From positions 50,272 to 114,271 of the forward strand of contig JAGHRS010000020.1 of the NCBI GenBank assembly GCA_018066285.1: 64,000 bases of DNA, in the 5' to 3' direction. The DNA comes from Candidatus Treponema caballi. GTDB lineage: Bacteria > Spirochaetota > Spirochaetia > Treponematales > Treponemataceae. Of the stretch, positions 58,333 through 64,000 are shown piece after piece. The notes below the pieces were generated by a model that worked only from the letters and a program-made list of their open reading frames with translations, did no database searches and was not told the origin of the DNA. The position numbers and the translations under genes were made by a program. How positions within the stretch are numbered: the stretch's first letter is position 1; every line of letters begins with the position of its first letter.

Positions 58333-60975
58333 TTACGCGAGCGTCCTGCAGCCTGCGATGCGCGCTGATTCTGCGTCGTCTATGCCGCTGAACTGGATGC
58401 GCACGACAGGCAGGTTCTCGTCTGACATGCCGGCCGTCTCTGGGCTTAGTGCTTCTGCTTTGGCGACAATCTCGGCGGGCAGTTCGAAGCGGCACGTGTA
58501 GCGCTCTGCCCCGCCAGCGTAATCGAGCCTTAACTGGCCGATGGTGCGCCCGTACGATGCTATGTAAAGCGATTTTCCGTTATCTTCTTTCAAGAATGTG
58601 CACTCAAGGAAGTTCGTTGCTTCGGGGCGCACTTTCATCATGTAACTGAAGCTGCCGCCTTCACGGGCGAAGCGCGTCATCTCGTGCGGGTCGCCACAGG
58701 AGCCGGCGCCGGTCTCATCCAGGAATGGGAACGTGTCCGCATTTCCCTCAGTCTGCGCACCGTAACCCACGCCGATGCCCTGAAGCTCGGCAAGTCCGCT
58801 TTCAACGCCGGATGCACATCCGCTTTCCTCAAGCTTTTTGTATTCATCCGCGTCGTCGGTGAAGAGCCAGTAGATGCCGAAGCGCTCATCCACAATGCGG
58901 TAGTAGGGCGAGAAGACCAGTTCGCCCGGCCAGCTCGTGTCCTTCAGGATGAAGCGGAGGGTGCCCGGGATGCGCTCGAAATGCGTGTTGATTGAATCCA
59001 TGAAGGCGCTGACCGACAGCGCGTTCACGAGAAGCGTCTCTGCCGGAAGTGGCTTGATGCCGCTCGTGCTGCCGTAGTTGCCCGTCAGCGTCATCTCCTG
59101 TCCGCGGATGAGCTTGTTACCCGCAACATCGGTCGCGACGCCAATCTGATAGAAATATTTCATATCCCTGCCGAGCTCTGCCGCAAGGACGACCGGACCG
59201 TACTTGAAGGCGTACACGCGACCTGCGTTATCGGCAAGCGTGTAAGGCACAATCTGCATGGGCAGCGTCAGGATGAGCTCATCTCCGTCCTGCCAGTCGC
59301 GCGTCAGAAGCAGATAGCCGCCTTGCTCACGGACGAGGGCGCCCGCTGCCTTACAAGCGGATGATGCCTTATCTGCAGACAGTGCGCATCCGTTGAGCGA
59401 GAGTGTAGCTGGTGAGGCGAGCCAGTCAGGCAGACGAAGCGCAATCGTCCGTGCGGCACCTGTCTTTCCGGCTGCATCCGCTTTCTTCACGACGATGCGC
59501 ACCGTGTCGCTTTCCGGCATATCCGTGTGCTGCTCGAACGTGATGTCCGCCGCGCGCCACTTGACGCGTGAACTGATGTACTGGTTGACGAAGAGCGTGT
59601 CATCCGCGTGGAAATAGATGCTGTCGCCGAGCTTGGTGAAGTTTTCAAGACCCGTGCCCGTGCAGCACCAGAAGAAGTTCCGGTTCACGTCCGGATTGCA
59701 GTAGCATTTGAAAAGTCCCGTCGCCATCGGCTGGAAGTAGAGCGTCATGCCGTCGTTCTCGTTGACCGACGCCATGATGGCGTTCAGGAACGTGTTTTCG
59801 TAGTAGTCGGCGTACTTGCGCTCGCCCGTGCACTGGAAGAGCATGCGCGTGAGCTTCAGCATGTTGTGCGTGTTGCACGTCTCGCAGTTGCTGTTGCTCC
59901 GCTCTGCATCCAGGATATCCGCGTCGCCGAAGTGCTCGCACTCGCTGTTGCCGCCCGTGATGTACGAGTGGTGGCCGACGACCGTGTCCCAGAAGCGCTC
60001 TGCGTACTCAAGATATGAGGCCGCCCATGCCTTATCAGGGGCTGATGTCTTATTGGAAGATGTATCTGCTTTTAAGCCGCCCGCTCCGCTTCCCGCGAGC
60101 GTCATGTACGCGTTCATGGCGCCGACGAACTTCGGGATTGTCGTGTTCGCGTGCCTGTTCCTGAGCGCGTCCGCTTTGAGTGAGCCTGTTGCCCATGCGT
60201 CAGAGACCGCGCAGAAAAGCGGCTCCTCATCGAACTTGTGCGCGGCGGCAAGGATGTCATCAGCTTGTGCGTACCCGTCGTCCCGGGCACACTTGTAAAG
60301 CTCGTACAGGCAGTCGTTCATGCCGCCGTACTCGGTCTTGAGGACGGTCTCCTGCATTTCGTCAGTCCATGCGCCAACGCGCCGCCAAATCCACGCGGCA
60401 AAGCGTTCTGCGATGACGAGCGCCGTCCGCTTGCCCGCGCTCTTCCAGCATTCCACAAGCCCGTTGATGATCTTGTGCGTCGTGTACCAGGGAACCCACG
60501 TGTCCCGCGGATTGCCTTCTTCAAGCAGGTCAAACTGAAGCTCGGGCCGCTTTGGGTCAGCCATTGTGGCGCCGAAGATGAAGCCCGTGCCAAGCGCGTC
60601 CTGGCACTCAACAAGGGATGCAAGGATGTAGTCGAGCCGCTCTTCAAGCGAGCGCCTGTCACGGGAAGCGAGCCCCGTCCAGGCCTTGGAAGCGTCCGCT
60701 GCCTTCGGGGCTGGCGCAACAGCCTGACCGTAGCCGCGCGCGACCGCCTGAGCTGCCGCTGCAAGATAGTGGCCGAGCGTGTGGCCGCCAATGCGCGAGT
60801 TTTCCCAGCCGATGTACGACGACTGCGCTTTGTTCGGGAGCCCCGCCGTCAGACGGAAATTGAACAGCAGACGGTCCGCGTCGAACGTGTTCAGAAACGC
60901 GACCATCTTATTCGTAACGCCGTTGTACCAGTCATCAAGAATGGTTATGTCACCTGGGGAAAACTCGTTAATCAT
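58333..60975 (-). CDS. Beta-L-arabinofuranosidase, GH127 (DUF1680), with repeat insertions
   Basis: 880 residues, well above the usual 620-800. No signal peptide. (Alpha/alpha)6 barrel: LPNKAQSSYIGWENSRIGGHTLGHYLAA, then VPWYTTHKIINGLV and YGGMNDCLYELY. The zinc/nucleophile set of the family is present: Glu365 and Cys367 in NCETCNTHNML, Cys438-Cys439 in FFWCCTGTGLENF. It should release beta-linked arabinofuranose, complementing GH51. Low-complexity insertions occur near residues 87-100 (APKAADASKAWTG), 298-322 (LKADTSSNKTSAPDKAW) and 532-546 (ADKASSACKAAGA), derived from the I element. Fifteen bases after the FliL-like gene. Confidence 0.93.
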   Translation of the reverse strand: MINEFSPGDITILDDWYNGVTNKMVAFLNTFDADRLLFNFRLTAGLPNKAQSSYIGWENSRIGGHTLGHYLAAAAQAVARGYGQAVAPAPKAADASKAWTGLASRDRRSLEERLDYILASLVECQDALGTGFIFGATMADPKRPELQFDLLEEGNPRDTWVPWYTTHKIINGLVECWKSAGKRTALVIAERFAAWIWRRVGAWTDEMQETVLKTEYGGMNDCLYELYKCARDDGYAQADDILAAAHKFDEEPLFCAVSDAWATGSLKADALRNRHANTTIPKFVGAMNAYMTLAGSGAGGLKADTSSNKTSAPDKAWAASYLEYAERFWDTVVGHHSYITGGNSECEHFGDADILDAERSNSNCETCNTHNMLKLTRMLFQCTGERKYADYYENTFLNAIMASVNENDGMTLYFQPMATGLFKCYCNPDVNRNFFWCCTGTGLENFTKLGDSIYFHADDTLFVNQYISSRVKWRAADITFEQHTDMPESDTVRIVVKKADAAGKTGAARTIALRLPDWLASPATLSLNGCALSADKASSACKAAGALVREQGGYLLLTRDWQDGDELILTLPMQIVPYTLADNAGRVYAFKYGPVVLAAELGRDMKYFYQIGVATDVAGNKLIRGQEMTLTGNYGSTSGIKPLPAETLLVNALSVSAFMDSINTHFERIPGTLRFILKDTSWPGELVFSPYYRIVDERFGIYWLFTDDADEYKKLEESGCASGVESGLAELQGIGVGYGAQTEGNADTFPFLDETGAGSCGDPHEMTRFAREGGSFSYMMKVRPEATNFLECTFLKEDNGKSLYIASYGRTIGQLRLDYAGGAERYTCRFELPAEIVAKAEALSPETAGMSDENLPVVRIQFSGIDDAESARIAGCRTLA
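59339..59378 (-). repeat. I element inside the GH127 gene
   Basis: Minus strand CTGCAGATAAGGCA, TCAT, CCGCTTGTAAGGCAGCGGGC, giving A-D-K-A-S-S-A-C-K-A-A-G. Weaker copies lie at about 60025-60085 and 60683-60715 in the same gene. Confidence 0.82.
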
Positions 60976-60990
60976 GGGAAACGCTCTTCT

Positions 60991-61434
60991 CTAGTTTACG
61001 CTGAACTGCAGAAACAGTACGTCATAAATACTGGACTCTGTCAGAATCTCATCATTGATGGCATTCTTAATTTCAAGACGAATCTTGTCTTCATCCTGAA
61101 CACGCAGCTCATTCTTGGATTTTGATGAGAAATAGCGTCTGAAGTAATCTTTGATTTCATACTGGCGCTTAGTAATTTCTGTTGAAGCAACTTTATCATC
61201 CTCTTTATATCCAAGGATGATTTCAATGGTGACGCTTGCGGAAGGAGTATCTATAGTTGTATATGTACTCTGTCCGATAGATGTGTACCATGCAAGAGCT
61301 TCACGCTTGGTTGAGTATTCTTCACCTGTCTGGATAACAGATGTGGAATTTGAATTGTTTTTTGTAGTCTGACATGATGCAAAAGCTAAAGAGAATAAAA
61401 CTAAAATGGTAAAAACTGATTTTGCTGTTTTCAT
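60991..61434 (-). CDS. FliL-like lipoprotein
   Basis: 147 residues: lipoprotein signal peptide (LAFASC), Ser/Asn linker, then a FliL-type domain (VTIEIILGYKEDDKVASTEITKRQYEIKDYFRRYFSSKSKNEL, IRLEIKNAINDEIL, SIYDVLFLQFSVN). FliL proteins sit at the flagellar stator and normally have a transmembrane helix, not a lipid anchor. No other flagellar gene is present here. AGGGAG precedes the ATG. It is followed closely by GH127, an odd pairing. Confidence 0.78.
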   Translation of the reverse strand: MKTAKSVFTILVLFSLAFASCQTTKNNSNSTSVIQTGEEYSTKREALAWYTSIGQSTYTTIDTPSASVTIEIILGYKEDDKVASTEITKRQYEIKDYFRRYFSSKSKNELRVQDEDKIRLEIKNAINDEILTESSIYDVLFLQFSVN

Positions 61435-61534
61435 AAACGCTCCCTTCAGTAAAAAATGATTTCTTTATCAATCATATCATTATTTTGAAAAAAACGCCCA
61501 CCGCCTGCCTAAAAGAAATGTAAGGAAGGTGGAT

Positions 61535-62662
61535 ATGAAAAAGATACTTGCAATTGCGTTTTTGACTTTAGTCAATTTTTTATTGTTGACGGCTGAAGAC
61601 CGATATGGGAAACTGTTAGATAGAAACAGCGGCAAACCGGATGGAACTTCGGCAGTTGGAGAAGCGACGGGAGAACGCTACCGTTTTATTGATGATGCGG
61701 ATGCAGCCTTTCCTGTCCCTGAAAACGTAACGGGAACGCGCACGTATGTGTATGCGGGCATGACACCTGTTGCCGTGACGGAAAACGGTCGTACGCTGTA
61801 TATCGGAACGGATGTGCGCGGAAGCGTCCGGACGTTGACTGACAGATATGGCAGTGTGGTCGCGCGTTCTGACTATGACGCGTTCGGCACTCCGCTCACG
61901 ATGGATGCGCTCGGGTTGTGCGGCCTTGGATACGCCGGAAAGCCGTTCGATGCAGTGACAGGGTTGTACAACTACGGATTCCGCGATTACAGCCCGGCGA
62001 CAGCACGGTTCACAAGCGTTGATCCTATCCGCTGGGGGATTAACTGGTACGCGTATGTGAAGAACGACCCGCTTAATTATGTGGATTTGTTCGGCCTGCG
62101 TGAAGTGATAGCGGATGGACTGACAATGCTTCCGAACGGAAAGATCCGTGACGATACCAGTGGCTTGAAGGACAGGGCCGCAATCGTGATTACGCGCAGT
62201 CCTGATGACAACGGAAACAACGGCAAGTACTACCAGTCAACAATGGAAGTGACTGTCGGTGATGTGGTGCTGAGCTCTGTTCCAGTGCAGTCGACAGCGG
62301 ACCATGATAAAATCAACACTACGAAGGAACTGTCTGGGGGTACTCTTGCATGTGGAGAATACGTTGGTACGTTGCTGAATAAATCAGGAAAATATGAAAA
62401 CGCCATTTCAATTTCAGGGGAAGGTGCTTTTGATGATGATATTTTAATTCATCCTAATGTGTTTACTGCATTGGGCAAAACAGAACCATATCGTACTGAT
62501 GGAAAACCTCAGAGCCTTGCATGTCAGATATCAAAATTGGGTGATTTTAATAAAACGATGAATACCCTGCATGCTATGGGGTTTTCAGGTGGATCTGATG
62601 GAACTGATAATGCCTGGCAACGTGGAGATGACATAAAAATAGTAATAAAAAAAGGAAAGTAA
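61535..62662 (+). CDS. Short RHS-core protein with variable C-terminal domain
   Basis: 375 residues. Signal peptide (MKKILAIAFLTLVNFLLL), then one stretch of RHS/YD sequence (YVYAGMTPVAVTENGRTLYIGTDVRGSVRTL) and the RHS core GYAGKPFDAVTGLYNYGFRDYSPATARFTSVDP...NPLNYVDLFGL, ending near residue 187. What follows (about 188 residues) is a different domain with DDDILIHPNVFTALGKTEPY and is unrecognised; by position it is a toxin-like or effector tip. Base composition drops in G+C after about 62340. Full RHS proteins exceed 1,000 residues, so this is an orphan cassette. AAGGAAGG supports ATG 61535. Confidence 0.82.
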   Translation: MKKILAIAFLTLVNFLLLTAEDRYGKLLDRNSGKPDGTSAVGEATGERYRFIDDADAAFPVPENVTGTRTYVYAGMTPVAVTENGRTLYIGTDVRGSVRTLTDRYGSVVARSDYDAFGTPLTMDALGLCGLGYAGKPFDAVTGLYNYGFRDYSPATARFTSVDPIRWGINWYAYVKNDPLNYVDLFGLREVIADGLTMLPNGKIRDDTSGLKDRAAIVITRSPDDNGNNGKYYQSTMEVTVGDVVLSSVPVQSTADHDKINTTKELSGGTLACGEYVGTLLNKSGKYENAISISGEGAFDDDILIHPNVFTALGKTEPYRTDGKPQSLACQISKLGDFNKTMNTLHAMGFSGGSDGTDNAWQRGDDIKIVIKKGK

Positions 62663-63454
62663 ATGAAAAAATTGCTTTTAATTATGGGTTTTGTATTTTG
62701 TATACTGAGTATCGAAGCTCAACCAGAAAAGATTATTTCTAAACCCGAGTGGCTCATAAATGGATATACAGAGGGATATGAAGGTAATGACTTCGATTTT
62801 GAAGATAATGAAGCCTATTTCACATCAGAATATACTTCTGAAGAATTGTTTCGGAGCAGGTATTCTTTTAATGAACAAAATAGAATGACATATATAAATC
62901 TTCTTGATATAGAGAAGAACTTACTTTGCCTTGCTAATGAAACGGTTTGTGTTCTTTATGATGAAACTCAGAATAAACCTTTTTTTATGGGGTATTGGTC
63001 ATTAAGAGGCATGGAGAAAATCAGCTTGTTCAAGCCATCTGACTTTTCCGCTTCCTCGGAGCTGAAAGAAGGTGCCATCACCTACAGTGCCGGGAATCTT
63101 GCTAGTTTTGACTTGAAAACGCCGTGGGTTGAAGGCGTTCCAGGAAACGGAATTGGAGAGACTATATCTTTTTACATAGCAGAGAAATACCTGTATCTTT
63201 TCAGCGGATATATTTCGTACGATAAACCATATCTGTATGAACAGAATGCACGCCCGAAGAAGATAAAAATCACCATAACCGATAAAGGCAATTCCCAGGA
63301 GTTCATTTTTGATCTTGTGGATACACCAAATCCGCAGACGCTTGAGTTCCCAGACAGGATGTACGGAGACGCGACGCTCGAAATTCTTGATGTATATCCT
63401 GGAACAAAATATCAGGATACCTGCATCCACGCCATTTTAGGAAAAGTTTATTGA
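62663..63454 (+). CDS. Exported NADase-type glycan-binding domain protein, beside RHS
   Basis: 263 residues. Signal peptide to about residue 19. Residues ~125-260 match the discoidin-like 'NADase-type glycan-binding' domain: SASSELKEGAITYSAGNLASFDLKTPWVEGVPGNGIGETISFYI, LYLFSGYISYDKPYLYEQNARPKKIKI and TLEILDVYPGTKYQDTCI. The N-terminal part (about 20-120) is a separate beta domain that the next gene shares. Starts at the base after the RHS stop, so tightly coupled. Could act as an immunity or surface partner of the RHS protein; this is inference from position. Confidence 0.78.
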   Translation: MKKLLLIMGFVFCILSIEAQPEKIISKPEWLINGYTEGYEGNDFDFEDNEAYFTSEYTSEELFRSRYSFNEQNRMTYINLLDIEKNLLCLANETVCVLYDETQNKPFFMGYWSLRGMEKISLFKPSDFSASSELKEGAITYSAGNLASFDLKTPWVEGVPGNGIGETISFYIAEKYLYLFSGYISYDKPYLYEQNARPKKIKITITDKGNSQEFIFDLVDTPNPQTLEFPDRMYGDATLEILDVYPGTKYQDTCIHAILGKVY

Positions 63455-64000
63455 AAAGACAGATTAGTAAAAAAGTAATTTGTAATTCAGTGTTCTCTCT
63501 GCTCTTCTTTTTTTCTTTCGCCCAGACCCAATATGTTGGAGATTTTCTTTCGTTTAGCATTAGTGAAGAAAGAATAAGTCTTACTGAAATAAATCCCGCT
63601 GATTCATCTATAAATGCATTGGAGTATAAGGGATATCTATCAGTTCAGGAGCCGCTTACTGTTTTTAATTGTGAAGATGGGAGAAAACTGTATATTCTTC
63701 AATCCGAGGACATTGCAATAATCTATGATGATAACAGTAGGATTCTCTTTTGGGGAGCTGGAAAAAGCAAATATAGAAATACAGAATTATTTTTAATTGG
63801 TGATAAAGACTATACCTCATCCTCAGAATTGATTGAGAACGGGAAAAAATATGCTGCAGCAAATCTTGGAATTATTGATTTAGACAATCCCTGGTGTGAG
63901 ACAGAAACTGATGAAGGCAAAAACGTCATTATTGATTTAGGTATCTGTGGCTCTGGGCTTTTATTATCCAATGGTTATGTTTCCGAAAAGGAGTATTTGT
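63451..64000 (+). CDS. Second NADase-type glycan-binding protein (3' end outside window)
   Basis: The frame from TTG 63451 is open to the window end (183 codons). It encodes a signal peptide (SVFSLLFFFSFAQ), a domain like the N-terminal part of the previous protein (VGDFLSFSISEERISL, IAIIYDDNSRILFWG), then SSSELIENGKKYAAANLGIIDLDNPWCETETDEGKNVIIDLGI, the beginning of the same discoidin-like domain. The TTG shares four bases with the upstream stop (TTGA). A tandem duplicate of the previous gene. Confidence 0.75.
   Translation, partial: MKRQISKKVICNSVFSLLFFFSFAQTQYVGDFLSFSISEERISLTEINPADSSINALEYKGYLSVQEPLTVFNCEDGRKLYILQSEDIAIIYDDNSRILFWGAGKSKYRNTELFLIGDKDYTSSSELIENGKKYAAANLGIIDLDNPWCETETDEGKNVIIDLGICGSGLLLSNGYVSEKEYL

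Noticed and set aside
57854..58495. 213-codon minus-strand frame
   Set aside because: Crosses the leader, I element and hairpins and has no family likeness; an Arg-rich product typical of G+C-rich noncoding DNA.

Overview
The window reads as bacterial chromosome, most probably from a gut or rumen spirochaete of the Treponema type. This rests on recalled resemblance of several families (giant Ig-repeat adhesin, lipoproteins behind a poly-G promoter, Rpn protein with an EGRA tail, NADase-type glycan-binding proteins), not on a search. No rRNA, tRNA, phage or plasmid backbone was seen.

Layout. 1-10.4 kb: the 3' part of a giant modular surface protein and an exported protein. 10.4-15.2 kb: tcdA, a DTW tRNA-modification gene, a hairpin-repeat array and recR-ybaB-dnaX. 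15.3-17.7 kb: an accessory patch with a DUF4160 pair, a C39-like peptidase, a VapBC-type pair and an XRE regulator. 17.9-26.1 kb: an EAL phosphodiesterase, YitT, M28 peptidase, lemA with two TPM-domain genes, and two lipoproteins behind a promoter whose spacer is a run of nine G. 26.3-30.5 kb: a Crp-type regulator, a Y-family polymerase broken by an amber codon with its YolD-like partner, a sugar isomerase and an FMN oxidoreductase. 30.5-36.2 kb: an XRE-PIN pair, a TrmB regulator with a perfect operator, ddh-lysA, and an Rpn nuclease. 36.2-44.1 kb: a TPR protein, GH51, MATE, ASCH, hydrolase and S41 genes. 44.1-53 kb: two related unnamed nuclease-like genes, each directly behind its own array of palindromic repeats, plus HAD, TetM-like, EttA and MarC genes. 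53-64 kb: phosphatase, PfkB, DUF89, isomerase, an Xre-RES pair, another hairpin array, GH127, a FliL-like lipoprotein and an RHS cassette with two NADase-type proteins.

The main discovery candidate is a repeat system. Four intergenic arrays of 36-40 nt hairpins fall into two families: stem TTACCTAC/GTAGGTAA at 12.0 and 44.2 kb, and stem GGYCCCC/GGGGRCC at 51.6 and 58.1 kb. In each family one array lies directly upstream of a gene for the same predicted PD-(D/E)XK-like protein; the other array is an orphan. A separate ~40 bp element lies beside three of the arrays, and it also occurs inside at least four minus-strand protein genes, always in the frame giving A-(D/N)-K-A-x-x-A-x-K-A. The architecture recalls REP/RAYT systems and the in-frame palindromic elements of Rickettsia, but the associated protein is not a RAYT.

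Other points: many genes have a -10 hexamer about six bases before ATG, predicting leaderless mRNAs; the core of the TrmB operator recurs inside the adhesin gene; and four toxin-antitoxin-like pairs are present. Plant arabinan use (GH51, GH127) fits a gut fibre-feeding life.
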